Shown one piece after another: positions 21,364 to 33,561 of a stretch of 64,000 nt of DNA. Positions within the stretch are counted from its first letter, which is position 1. Each line of letters opens with the position of its first letter. The notes beneath the pieces are model-generated. The model did no database searches. It worked only from the letters and a program-made list of their open reading frames with translations, and was not told the DNA's origin. The stretch comes from Nilaparvata lugens. Lineage: Eukaryota > Arthropoda > Insecta > Hemiptera > Delphacidae. Where the stretch lies: contig NC_052508.1 in NCBI RefSeq assembly GCF_014356525.2, positions 41,286,613 to 41,350,612 of the forward strand, in the 5' to 3' direction. The position numbers were made by a program, and so were the translations under genes.

Positions 21364-24300
21364 ATGGAAAATGAATACCCTGAGCACATGAATAAAAAGG
21401 AGAACGATGCATTAGCAATTAGTATATTGGCGTATAATGTGGCAGGAATTGTAAATAAATGTAACAACAACGCCTTTTTCTGCTTTATCAAAAATTATGA
21501 TATTTTCTTGCTGTTCGAGACATTTGTTTATGATGAGGAAGTGTTAAAAAATTGGAAATGAAGTTTGATGAATACAAATTGATCTGGATTCCTGCGGTGA
21601 GAGCGGCACGTCGTGGTAGAGCGAGTGAGGGGAGAATTTATGGCGTCAGGAGGGATAAGGTCAAGAATAGGATTATAAAGTTTGAATCAATACTCAATTG
21701 CAATATTTTCAAACTTATTGTAGAGTCTCATCGATTTGTCGTCATTCCTACTTATCTAAATTGTAATAAATGGATGGATGATTTCATTGGTATGAGAGAT
21801 TTATTGGTGGAATGCAGCGATCTCGAATTGGTGGTTGTAGGCGATTTTAACGGTAGGGTTGGCAACAGGCAGATTATACCAGAGGAAATCCTATCTGACT
21901 CACCTGGTATCCTATGCTGTGATAGGACTTCGAAAGATGCAGTTATAAATGCATGTGGAAAGGAATTGTTGTTGCTGTTTGACGATTTTGGTCTTGTGCT
22001 ACTGAATGGTCGGACGAGGAAGGATGCTGGCGGCGAAATGACGTATATTGGGGCACAAGGCTCCTCAGTCATAGACTTGTGCGCAGTCTCTCTCAACGTT
22101 CTGCCTGTCGTCGCTTCGTTTGAGGTGATTCCTGAAATTTTCTCCGACCATATACCAACAGTCACAGAAATCTATTTGCCTGGATGTACAGGAACAACTT
22201 CAGACAGCTGTCCGATACCGATTCGGAGAAAGTTGCAGTGGAGGCCGGGAAATGAGCGAAAGTATCGCAATGAGCTTAGTTTTAAAGTGAGGAGACGACA
22301 GAATTGGATCGACCCGAAGGATGACCTTAGATATTTGCTAGCCTTGATTCATGAATTTGCGCCTACAGATCTATTAAGTACTAAGATAGAGAATAAAGAG
22401 CCGTGGTACGATTTGGACTGTGAGCGGAAAAGGAGAGAGTCTTTTGCTCGCTTGAAAGCTTTTCGAAAAACCAAGTCTGAGACTATTAGAAGCAGATACT
22501 TAGAAACTAATAAAGCTTTTAAACAGTTATGTTTAAGAAAAAAAAACGTATTGGTTGGCATTAACGGAGAAGTTTAAAACAGTTAAAGATTCAAGCAAGT
22601 TTTGGAAACTGGTGGGATGTTTTAAAAAATGGAGCTTCAGAGTTGGAAATGATATCTCACTGGAGGACTGGGTACATCACTTTGATTAACTATTGAACCC
22701 AGTTCTAACTGCAAATAGAGAACTGTATGCTGAACCGTACATCTTGGATGAAATTCTGGACACACCAATTGTTTTGCAGGACCTGAATAAGGTGCTTGCT
22801 AAAGCCAAAGAAAATAAAGCACCTGGTGAGGACAGAATAACAAACGAGTTTTTCAAAAATGCTCCCACAGTCTTTTTGGAGAAATTAACAGACGTTTTCA
22901 ACCGTTTTTTCAACTCTTCTGACTTTCCTGGTTGCTTCAAGGAATCAATTATCCATCCTATTCACAAAAAAGGAGACAGCAATGAGCCAGCGAACTTTTG
23001 AGAAATATCATTCTGCAATGCAGTGTATAAACTGTTTACTGGAACCTTGCTTGACAGGCTGGAGAAATGGATGACACAACACCAAGTCTTACGCGAATTC
23101 CAGGTGGGCTTCAGGAAGTCTTATTCCACCATAGACAACATTATTCAATATCATGAGTATTGTCAACATCAAACTATGTGGTCGTGGAAATAAAGTATAT
23201 GCCTTCTTCGTCGACTTCTCAGCTGCTTTCGACAGGATAGACAGGCAGGCGCTGTTTTACAAATTTCCAGTACTAGGAGTATCCTACAAGATGCTGAATG
23301 CACTTCGAAATCTGTATGATTCGTCAACAGCTAGAGTTTGGGGGCATCAGGGGCTGTCCGGAAGATTTGAAACATTAACCGGCGTAAAGCAAGGTTGCCT
23401 GATGAGTCCCTTGCTGTTTTCTTTATTCGTGAATGATTTGGAGGATTGGCTGGATGGAGGGGTCAATGTTGGGGGTGTCTACATAAAGCTGTTAGCGTAT
23501 GCGGACGATATAGTTCTCCTGGCATCGGACAGACTCTCTTTGAGAATGATGATAGCTGGCTTGGAGAGATACTGCAACAGTTGGAACCTACAGGTTAATC
23601 TCGACAAGTCAAAGATTGTGATCTTCAGGAAAGGAGGAAAAATGAGCAGAAATGAGGTTTGGCTGTACAACAACGAGCCAATTGAAGTGGTGAACAGCTA
23701 CAAGTATCTTGGAGTGACATTGACGTCCAGATTGTCATTGACAGAACACTTCAGGGAGAGGTCGTCGGCATCAAAAATCTCATTGAATATTCTCAACGGT
23801 CTGTTTTCACAGAGAAACATTCCCTTCAAATCGAAGCTAGGAGTATTTGAAGCAATGGCGAGTTCTACAGTGTGCTATGGCGCTCAAATATGGGGAGGAA
23901 AGATGGTTGAGGGAGTTGAAAAGGTTCAACGTCTTTTCCTTAAGAAGGTTTCCAATCTACCTATGTGGGCGCCAAACTACCTCTACTACCTCTACTGCCT
24001 CTTACTCGAGACCGCACTGCTCCCACTCTTTGTCTATACATTAAGGCTCCACTTCAAGTATATGAAGAGACGCATGAATCTGCCTGATAACAGGTATCCG
24101 CATATTCTGCTCAAGGAAACTATGGGGAGGAAAGTGTTTGTGTACAGAGACTGGATGGATATGGAAACGGCTTATGGGGTCTCAGCAACGGAATTCTTTG
24201 CGGGTGATGTTGAGGCTCTTGTTATCAGAGTCACTGAGGGACTGAGAGAGGGACTCAGAGGCAGACTTCAGAGAAGCCAGCGATACTCCCTGTATCCAGA

Positions 24301-24748
24301 ACTGACGCAATTCACAAACTATGTGTATGAACCAGTGGACTCCACATTGATTAAGTGGTTCATGGAGTCAAGGACCGAGCTCATTCGTCTCAACAAATAT
24401 TCCCACAGGCAGGATGTAAGGATCTGTTCTCTATGCAACATGAAGGAGGAAGAGGATGTAGTCCACTTCATAGCCAGGTGCCCGGTGCTTGCAGAGTTCA
24501 GAAAGCGATACTTCGGAAAGACTTTGCTTGCTGTAGAGGAGCTGAAGACGTACCTGAATGGTGACAACTGGATGCTGATAGGACAATACTGCAGAGATGC
24601 TTGGGCATACAGATATTTCTTGATTCAAGAATTCAATAATTTTAATCCATACACACAAGATGTACTTTACCCTCTCTCCCTCTGTAAAATAGTATTTTCC
24701 ATTTTTATTTTTTTGTATATATTGTCTATTTTTGAAATAAATAGATAA
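21364..24748 (+). pseudogene. ORF2: AP endonuclease, reverse transcriptase, zinc-binding tail
   Basis: The endonuclease domain (21364-22180) shows ISILAYNVAGI, FLLFETF, VVVGDFNGRVG, SSVIDLCAVS and FSDHIPT, the conserved blocks of APE-type target-nicking nucleases. The reverse transcriptase (22700-23800) shows NKAPGEDRI, FFVDFSAAFDRID (first catalytic Asp), GVKQGCLMSPLLFSLF and AYADDIVLLA (active-site YADD). The C-terminus (24420-24490) has C-x2-C...H-x4-C. Frame breaks lie near 21560, 22570, 23000 and 23150. The last 1.6 kb (23153-24748) is one uninterrupted frame, so much of the protein is well preserved. Function is target-primed reverse transcription; this copy cannot make it intact. Confidence 0.85.
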
Positions 24749-24919
24749 TATTAAAATTCATATAAAAAAAGCTTGCCAACACCTCCTGATGGCACTCAGC
24801 CAAGGAGAAAATGCTGACAATAAAAATGTATTAACATTTACTTGATTATTTTCCAAAATGTAATGAAATTTCGTTCAATAAAAGCCTTTATTTATTTATT
24901 ATTCATTTATTTCTATTTA

Positions 24920-25100
24920 CTACTCTACTATGACTTTGAAAATCTGGTCCGCCATCTTAGATCCACCATGTGGAATGCAACTTTGCTTTTTCAAATAGGA
25001 ATGTGTTCATGCGATACATGATTTTGATACAGAATTCCAAGAAAAAATGAATGGCGAAAACCACATATCGATAGCAAAACCGTTTCGAAAATCAGAATAT
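24920..25100 (+). repeat. Copy of the 25.8-26.3 kb foldback repeat
   Basis: This stretch (CGCCATCTTAGATCCACCAT, GCGATACATGATTTTGATA) is a diverged direct copy of 25815-26000 and an inverted copy of 26060-26240. The RTE-like fragment lies between them. Confidence 0.75.
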
Positions 25101-25730
25101 CGTTAATCAATAAGCTTCAAATATATTGGATGTTGTGTCAATGAGAAATGGAGTTTCGACCAGGAAGTAAGGAGTAAGATTGAGCAGGCAAGGGCAGCAT
25201 TTTTCAGAATGAGAGGGGTATTATGCAATCGGAACCTTGCTCTCAAGACTAGAATTTGTTTGTTGAAGTGCTACATCATTCCAGTGTTGTTGTATGGGCA
25301 TGAGGGATGGACATTAACGAAGGCATTGGTGGCAAAGCTACAGGCGTTTGAACTGTGGTTGTATTCTTCGTATTTCATGGACAGAAAGGGTGAGGAATTC
25401 TGAGGTATTAGAACGAATTGGGACTACAGTGGAGGTTCTTTACTGTATTAAGAGTCAGAAGCTTCAGTATTTTGGACATGTGATGTGCAATGAGAAGTAT
25501 AGATTCCTGCAGTTGATAATGGAGGGCAAGATTGGAGGAAGACGCCGGCCTGGAAAAAGGAAAACATCCTGGTTAAAGAACCTGAGAGAGTGGTTCAACA
25601 TTGACTCAACATTTCTGTTCCGAGCTGCAGTCAATGGAATCCAAATTGCATTGATGATCGCCAATCTCTGTCGCGGAGCCAGCATATGGAAGAGGAAGAA
25701 GAATCTCAATACTATTAAATCATAAAGGAG
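25101..25730 (+). pseudogene. RTE-like reverse transcriptase C-terminal fragment
   Basis: Two frames cover the region downstream of the RT core: KTRICLLKCYIIPVLLYGHE followed, after a frame change near 25390, by KLQYFGHVMCNEKYRFLQL, GGRRRPGKRKTSWLKNLREW. This thumb and tail arrangement (conserved YG..W.LT block, LGH.MR-like block and G.R..GR....W basic block) is characteristic of RTE-type elements in insects. The palm, fingers and endonuclease are absent, so this is a short 5'-truncated dead copy. Confidence 0.8.
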
Positions 25731-25779
25731 AGAAAAAATTATGAGAACGACTTAGTATCTCAAAAAAATGTGATACCAC

Positions 25780-26270
25780 GGAGGGTGTAATCGGAGATCC
25801 TACTCAAATTGAAAATACTACTTTACTATGACTAAAAATCTGGTCGGCCATCTTGGATCCGCCATATTTAGTGCAACTTTATTTTTTAAATGGGATGTTT
25901 GCCATGCGATACATGATTTTGATATGGAATTTCAAGGAAAAGTGAGTGGCAGAGACCACACATCGATATCTCGAGCCGTTCAGAAGATATTCACATTATT
26001 AATCAATACCACTTATGTATTTCATTTCTGATTTGCATGGAAATGATCAATAATGTGAATATCTTTTAAATGGTCTGTGATATTGATGTGCTGTTTTCGC
26101 CATTCATTTTTTTCGAAATCCATCTTGAAATCATGTATCGCATGACAACCTTCCTATTTATAAAAGCAAAGTTTCATTCAACATAGCGGATCCAAGATGG
26201 TGGGCAAGATTTTCGAAGTGATAGTGAAGTAGTATTTTCAAATTAACTAGGATTCCCAATCACACCCACC
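25780..26270. repeat. Foldback element with ~220-bp arms
   Basis: The left arm from about 25780 (GGGTGTAATCGGAGATCCTA, later CATGATTTTGATATGGAATT) is inverted in the right arm ending near 26270 (AGGATTCCCAATCACACCC). The arms meet near 26030-26045. They share the CCATCTTGGATCCGCCAT segment. Such structures are typical of foldback or MITE-like elements. No coding. Confidence 0.75.
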
Positions 26271-27832
26271 ATCAAATTACCTTTGTAAACGAGATATTTA
26301 GCCGTTCTCGGACTTTTCACCCACCCATGCTGTGTTCCAGTTGGGTATTCAGTCACTGATTTGTTGGTATTGACTCACTTACATAATATTATTCGCTTAT
26401 TTTGTGTTTATCGTAATGCAGATACACAACAAATATAAAGCTCATGAGTCTCAAATGCCTAGATATACAGTGTCTATTTCCAAATTATTTGAGATGTTGT
26501 GTAGTATTCGGTCAGGAGAACATAAGTTTGTTTGACCGTCAAATATAATACATAAGAAAGTACGTCATACATAAGGAAGTATGTGATTTCTGTCAATGTA
26601 TGTTTTCAGTCCATTTAGCATTACTCAATGAGCACCATGGAGGCGAACTAGCATTACACACTGTCATATTTTTCTTTTTTGTATTATTTTCATTATTGCA
26701 TAACTTCGTACTATTTCTATCATTATTTTTCTTTTTCATTTGTATCGGTACAATTTTTATTGCTAAGGGGACATATTTGTGGAAACCCGTTATCTCCATT
26801 GTGAATAAATAAATAAATGAACTATTGATTGTGTGCAATTAATAACTAAAATAACATAGTATTGTCTCTCGAACATTCTCTGCTTTGAACCTGGGCTGTC
26901 CTGTTGCCAGTATGACTGTCTTGGAGAAGATAAGCTTCTCATGTTAGCATTTTTGATATACCAACCCCAACAGTCATTAGCCTTTTGCACACCTATATCT
27001 TGCCGACATGACAATAACTGTGCGAGGTCTACTGTTCACAGTACTACTAGTTGTACCTTTAGCCATAGCAGCAATTCAATGAATTGTAGTTACAATTTCG
27101 GCTACTTTGTAGACCATCAACCTATCAGTTTAGGAAATTACTTTTCAAATCAAATCTTTATACTGTTCCTTCTGCCAATATCCGACTGCTTTGTCACTGC
27201 CTATGCTATTGCATAGCTGTACGAATATCAACATAACCTCTCATTTCAACGTATACTCTCATAACCTGAAAATTTATAATTATTTTTCTGTGTTTTCTGT
27301 GCCTCCCTGGAGCAGGATATCACAATGTTTTTAGTTTGGAGTTTGGAGTTATTGATAGAAAACTTTTTTTATTTCAATCTGATGATTTAAATTGCAACAA
27401 ATTTTATTGAAAGGAATTGATTTATAAAATCATGAAAAGTCAGAAATGAAGTTTGTAGGGAATCAGTATTATGGTAGTTTATTTTGTTAATTTCAACACA
27501 CCAATTTTTCGCTAGGACGACATCACAGAATGTTCTGATTGGTTGATTGGATTGGCGTATCTGATAACAGCGCCCACACTCACATTCCGGGACGACTCAT
27601 CACGGTATGATAGGACAGAAAGCTCTATGTTTATTTAGGATTTTCTCTAGACATTTAAAATTGATAAAATATCCATTTATTCTTGAGAAAACTTGAAATT
27701 GATAAAATATTAATTTATTCTTGAGAAAAACATAACAACAGGTCAATGTAACTTACTGAGCGCGAGGTCTACTGTTCACAGAACTACTAGTAGGTCCTAG
27801 GTGCCCATATATATAAGACACAAACACTTTAA

Positions 27833-27872
<40 letters not shown>

Positions 27873-29768
27873 TATATATATTATATATATATATAAATTA
27901 AAACAGGAGACACGATATAAATAGATTGAAAACACTTGAAAACTTACATTAGAAATGGGGGAAATTTTCGGAGACTAAGTCTCCTTTCTCAACAGAGAAG
28001 ACTCAGTTTTGAATCCCTGGGATTCAAATCCCTGGGATTCAAACTGCATAATTAATCTATCAATCCAGTTCCATTCAGCAAGCGACTTTTGATTGTATGG
28101 TGAATCTCAGATACGATTATAACCATTTGATTGATTTTGGATTATAGATATCTAGCAAAAATAATCAATCTTCATATTAATTACTTCTTGTAGTGAAACA
28201 AGAAATCTGCTAGCCTTATAGTGAACTAATGATCTAGGTAATGATAATTATATCCAATCGAAAAAATTCCTCAATTTTGAGAATTCGTGAAGCATTTCAT
28301 CAATTTGAGTGCGCTGAATCCGAATCTGGAATCACAATTACTCTATCTTCATTTTTGCGCAATAATTGAGGTTCTCGACCAACAAAGATCGACGACTACA
28401 ACTACAGCCCTACAGCCCTACAGCCCTACACACTACAAGACCACACCTAAGACTCAGACTGTCTGTATACTGTCTGTATACTAGATCACTGAATGACAGA
28501 ATGCTTACAGTTCTACAGAACAGAGTTCTACAGTTTCAATTATTCATCGTTCCACAAAACAGATTTGAGATGTTAGACGAGATTCGATGCAGTGGATTCT
28601 ATTTCTGAGAAGAGATTGGATGGGAAAATAGCATATATCCAGTATTGATACAAAGCCTGTCCATCAGGTAGATAGTAATAATTATTCCAAGCGATTACAA
28701 TTTCCCGGAAAACTGGCTAATATGAATTGTCTTCGTGTTTCGTGTATCATGTGACGTTATTCAACTTGATAGAATTAATTATTCCTCTGTCAATAGTTAT
28801 TATTCCACACGTGAAACATCCAAAATAGTTGCAGAAATTGAGGCTTAATTAGAATGTGAAATGAAGAAGTGGAGACAGAAATGATCCAGGATTGAAGTTG
28901 GCTATTGAAGCGGGTAAGTTAATCAGTTGAAGAATTCTACTGGGAAATGAATAATTTGAACTCATTTAATTGGTCATGTATGTCTGATATACTCTGATAA
29001 CCTGGTTACAAAATCAACATGACCTATATTACTTTAATATTACCAGTTCTCCAGTCAATATTTTTCCCAGAAGGAACTGATCAACGTTGACGAAGAAATA
29101 TTGGGATAACATCATTGAAACATTGAAGGTACAGCACTGAGAAACAGAGTAGTGGGCAATACAAACCAGCAGTTTATAGTAAGAATTTGAGATCATGGAA
29201 CAATTTTCCCGGAAAATGTTGTAGATTCAAACGCAATTAAGTAGTCATGTCTTCCTTGTAACCTGTATTATGGAATCAAGATCATCCAGTTGACTTTAAT
29301 TTCCTAGCCTCCCGCAAGCACTAATGCTGATTATTTTGTAATCCATTTCAATCGTAGCGAGTGGCTGGAGACCGGGTTTATTGGTTTTGTTTGATCCCTG
29401 GAGACAGGTCGTGAGGAAAAGCACTGTGAACCGGTTCTGTGCCAACGCGAATCCACACCGCTGCTGTCCGTATCGCGTTCGTTCTGTGTGACACTAAACC
29501 CGGTGGGGATTTGAAGATAGTGCAGTCACCAATTCCGTTAATCAAACCACTTCAGTAAGCCTGCATGATACTGAGCAGATTGGAATTGAAAGGTATTCAC
29601 AACAGGGTTATTATCAAGTTTTTCGTCATAGAAAACATAACCAATTTTGAAAAAAAAACATCAAAGGATTATTAGTTATTGAATTTGGCGGCCAACATTG
29701 ATTTCTGAACTACTTAATGTAAAAGATACTTCATTGAATGATTATGGAGAAGCAGCTACAACCTAAAG
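26271..29768. other. No gene seen; scattered simple repeats
   Basis: Mostly AT-rich. A 3'-end-like sequence (GTGAATAAATAAATAAATG) sits at 26800-26820. A 30-bp sequence (GCGAGGTCTACTGTTCACAG and following) occurs at 27023-27052 and again at 27762-27791. A 41-bp tandem duplication is at 27650-27730, a palindromic (TA)n run at 27836-27897, and small tandem repeats at 28400-28490. Around 29350-29560 the DNA is unusually CpG-rich for this window. No coding frame is convincing. Confidence 0.5.
27836..27897. repeat. (TA)n microsatellite
   Basis: Pure TA runs with two AT-phase flips, which make it a perfect cruciform-forming palindrome. Confidence 0.95.
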
Positions 29769-29769
29769 C

Positions 29770-29930
29770 TGCGTTCAGACTTTAGCGCCACGAAAACGAG
29801 TATTTTACTTTTCATCAGCTAATTATATCTGTATTTGAACAGAAACAGTAACAGATATGATAAGCAGATATGTAGCATCAGCTGATGAGGAATGAAATGC
29901 GTGTGTTCGTGACGCTTAAGTCTGTATGCA
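29770..29930. mobile_element. 161-bp MITE-like element
   Basis: The left end TGCGTTCAGACTTTAGCG and the right end (complement TGCATACAGACTTAAGCG) form imperfect inverted repeats of about 25 bp, both continuing into CACGAA. A clear target duplication is not visible. No coding capacity. Confidence 0.55.
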
Positions 29931-30627
29931 ACAAGATGATTAATTGTTCAAGAACGGTTCAGATTCCATTGATTTGTAGAAATAATGATCTGGAAATTTC
30001 TCTAACAACTTACAAGTACAACTCCAGAATCCTTTAAATATTTTTATTCATTAATAAAACTATTATGATTTCTGATCAAAATCATGATCATGATTCATCG
30101 ATTGAAGATTCCCATCCTCCTTCACTCAACTTATGAATCATTTTTCTCAAATTCATTCATCAATTTCAGTTACTTAACATTTCGTGTACACGTTATAGAT
30201 CATGTTTCCATGATTCAATTGATGTTGATGAAGAGAAATACTGTCGATATCCTTAATCCTCAATATCCTATGAATCCACATTGGATATTCTCTAGGGATG
30301 GGTCATTTTTAAATGCATCAATTTTAAAAACATCGATGTTTCGACATCAAACATCGATGTTTTTAACATCGATGTTTACTGTTCGATGTTTTTCACTTAT
30401 CGATGGTTTTACCTAGACATCGGACATCCGATATTTTTCTTAACTACAGAGTAAAAACAATTCTAATTTTTTTCAAATTCAATTAAGGTTTTTTTTCTTT
30501 GAAGAGGATTATCTTGAGATGAAGAGGTTTTTTGTATCCTTCAGTCATGTCAATTTCAGAATCGCCATCATTAAAATGAAAACAAATTGTCTCAGCTGTT
30601 GAGGAAAGTAATCTACTATCGAGAGTA

Positions 30628-30810
30628 GGCTCAACTCACACGCGACTCAGGTCGAGAAGAGACTTGACTCTAGTTGAGAGCATGTGTTTTCAAATGGTGA
30701 CGTCGCGGAGACTAAAATCGACTGGTCTGAGTGTCACCATTTGGAAACACATGATCTCGACTAGAGTCGAGTCTCTTTTTGACTTGAGTCGCGTAAGTGT
30801 GAGTTGAGCC
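30628..30810. mobile_element. 183-bp foldback MITE, TA-flanked, nested in the hAT
   Basis: Begins GGCTCAACTCACACGCGACT and ends with its complement; arms of about 80 bp pair almost along their full length, leaving a short loop near 30700-30725. TA flanks both ends (30626-30627 and 30811-30812), as expected for Tc1/mariner-type MITEs. Confidence 0.8.
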
Positions 30811-31888
30811 TAAAAGTAGACTCAAATCAATTCCATTCCCATGGAAATAAATCCTTAAGTAACACACTTTCTAATGTCATAGTTTGCCTTGTCAGTTTTG
30901 GAATCATTCGAAGCAACGAGTGTTCACTTTTCAATATTCAGGAGTTGTCCAACTGTAATTAATTAGCAAATATGCGGAATATCCGCAAAAAAAAATTAAC
31001 TATCAAAGTTTACTTTAGAAAATTCAGAATAAACTTGAAAATTACAATTTTCAATATATTTTCCAAGCTCCCAAATTGTATTTTTATTTTTGTCAAGGTA
31101 TATTCACAAAAATAATAATACATTATTCTTGAAAATTTTGAATTCACAGAGGAGGTAAGTTAGGATGGAAGAGGAGATTAACCCTTTGCGCTCTTATATC
31201 CAGAAGCTGGATACTGAATTCTCACTACAGCTCTGAACATAAAAGATGGGTGCCTGCACGTCAGCTCTCATATCCAGCATCTCTGGCTACCCTCTATTCC
31301 TGCTACAGCTCTCTTCAAAATTTCCATAATTTGCCGTACAGCTCTGGCACAGTAGAAACTCTCAAAATCTATCTAACTGCAGTATTTTGTATTCAAATAT
31401 TGAATTGTTATGTTAAATTTACAATGCTCAATTTTACTTCATCGTATTGTTCATTTCATCTATTTCATGTTTTTTGATAAGCCCATATAAAAAAAACCTA
31501 TTTTTATTGAATACCTCTTATATAAGCTCATACAAAATTTTCATTTTCTGGATTACAAAGGTGTTCATAATAATTTTATAAATGAATTTTTCTGATTAAT
31601 AAATCATAATTTATTCAAATTGCACATATTTTATGAAAATCTTCAATAATAGAGGTCGATTTGCATTAAAAAAGTCTCATAGTTCTTCCTCAAGTCATCA
31701 TTTGCACAATTTCATCACTCTTATTTGGTAGCTATTATCACTCTAAAATAGTCTCAAAGAAAAATTGGAAAAAAATATTTTCTAGTGACTAGTGATTGAG
31801 TAAATTAATCAAACTCTTCTACATGAAAGAATAATTCACTATGTTGGGAAAAATTGTGTGTTTGTTTGTACTAAAGTAGGCATTGCTG

Positions 31889-31986
31889 TGCTACTGCACA
31901 ACTTATGTTGTGCTATTGCATCTGTGCTACTGCACAACTTATGTTGTGCTATTGCATCTGTGCTACTGCACAACTTAGAACAGCTA
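31889..31986. repeat. 36-bp minisatellite
   Basis: About 2.7 tandem copies of a 36-bp unit beginning TGTGCTACTGCACAACTTAT. Each unit itself contains a short palindrome (GCACAACTTATGTTGTGC). Confidence 0.9.
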
Positions 31987-32430
31987 TTATGTTTGCTCAA
32001 TCTTTCAGTTTTTATTTTTAATCACTAAATTAATAAAATAATATCATTAATATGGAAAAATTACGTTCATTTGCAATTATGTCAAGCAATGGTTATCATG
32101 AGTTGGGAAAAGCTTCTTTTCAAACACATTAACAACATTTTACAATGAAAGAATTGATTGTATTGATTCATGTAGTTGTTCTGAACAAAAATCACAACTA
32201 AAGTCATCTGTCCCTTTCTTTTACATGTATATAAAAAAAGGAAATCAATTTTTACTATCTGAGTCACTCTAAGGATATAATAGTCTTCATAGTATCATCC
32301 GTAAAAACGTAGGGTGATACAACGATGTTTAAAAACATTGATGGTTACTGTTCGATGTTTTTCACTTATCGATGTTTAAGGTGGAAAAACATGGATGTTT
32401 TGCCTTTCGATACCCATCCCTAATATTCTC

Positions 32431-33561
32431 CAATAAGTTATCATTTTGTACCAATAATCATTGTTCCAATTGTGAATGATGAGGATTATGCGAATTATCA
32501 TGAGGAGTCAGTCTGTTATAACAGCTTGTTTCGCTGCTTTGCTTTTCTGCGTTGTGTAGTGTCGACTCTGTAAGTGTGTGCATTGAAGTCACACTACTAA
32601 GAAAATCAAAGATTTTCCCTACTGGAGCATCAGCTTAGTTCATGACCTTATAGGGCAAGGAATTTGTGTCCGATTGATTATCAATCATGCCTTATTTGGT
32701 TAGGAATTTGGAAAATAGCTGTCACTTGGTGGGAGAATGTATCTTAAATTGTAGTTGTACCGTTCCTTTCTATTGGCAAGAATTCTAATGTATAATTTCG
32801 ATAAAACAGTAACAGCCAATCACAGTTAACGTTGGTTAGGTTCCTATCTTTTAGTGAGGCCGTTCACAGCTGTCCACAGCAAGACGAGAGAAGTAAAGTG
32901 GATTCATTCAGCGTCTGTCCATTGTCGCTAGCAGAACTGAATCATGTAGTCTCTGTATTTTGTGTTCATCAGGGCTTTTATGCCAGCTTTAGGCTTGTTA
33001 GTTAGTATTTGGCTATGGAACCATCTGTTCCAATAGCATATTTTAGTTTTTCCGCCTCAGTGAATGCTTTAATTGAGAAGAGAGGATATCAAATTTGTCA
33101 CCTTACAATGGAAATTTTCCTCCTATAACCGCTACTGAAGGTTCGTCATAGATTACAATATAATTAAGGAAATTATTATCTATGAAAGCTTCCATCAGAG
33201 TATTGAATTTATTGTGATAGATACATTTAAGTGTGAGTGTATTGTGATAGATTTATTGAGTATAGTCCTTTTGATTCTGACTTTGATTTGAATGGAAGAT
33301 GGTAATGGTAACTCGAACTGATGAGTGATGAAATGAACGGTACATGCTCTTGTAGGAATGTACCTATTAGAAGGAATTAAGATATTTTTTATTTAATATT
33401 ATTTCGGAAGAGGAAGCTATTAACCTAAATTTAAATGACAGTATTTTGTGTTATAGATTTTATTTGTTTTGCTGATTCTAATGAAAAGCTTTCTTGATTC
33501 TTAAGGAAACACCTATTATGTAATTTATCTTATAAATTACACTATATTTAATTCATGTAAT
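32431..33561. other. No gene seen
   Basis: AT-rich spacer between the hAT element and the RTE-like fragment, without coding signal or clear repeat ends. Confidence 0.5.

Larger units (their letters stand above)
20441..24910 (+). mobile_element. Nearly full-length APE-type non-LTR retrotransposon
   Basis: Plus-strand element with ORF1, an ORF2 holding endonuclease, reverse transcriptase and a terminal zinc-binding motif, and a 3' end reading AATAAAAGCCTTTAT with a (TTTA)n-like tail at about 24885-24910. The 5' boundary is set only roughly, upstream of ORF1. At least five frame breaks make it inactive. The order and domains fit the Jockey/CR1/I group, but I cannot assign the clade without alignment. 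Confidence 0.85.
30293..32422. mobile_element. Non-autonomous hAT element with exact 8-bp target duplication
   Basis: The ends are TAGGGATGGGT and its complement TACCCATCCCTA. They are flanked on both sides by the same eight bases, ATATTCTC (30285-30292 and 32423-32430). An 8-bp duplication with a TAGGGNTGGG-type end is the hAT signature. Inside each end are repeated CATCGATGTTT motifs, inverted between the ends. The 2,130-bp interior has no transposase but holds a nested foldback MITE and a small minisatellite. The undamaged target duplication suggests a fairly recent insertion. Confidence 0.88.

Noticed and set aside
26593..27216. Hydrophobic small frames that could be membrane proteins
   Set aside because: Short, T-rich, overlapping on both strands, with no start context or conserved pattern.
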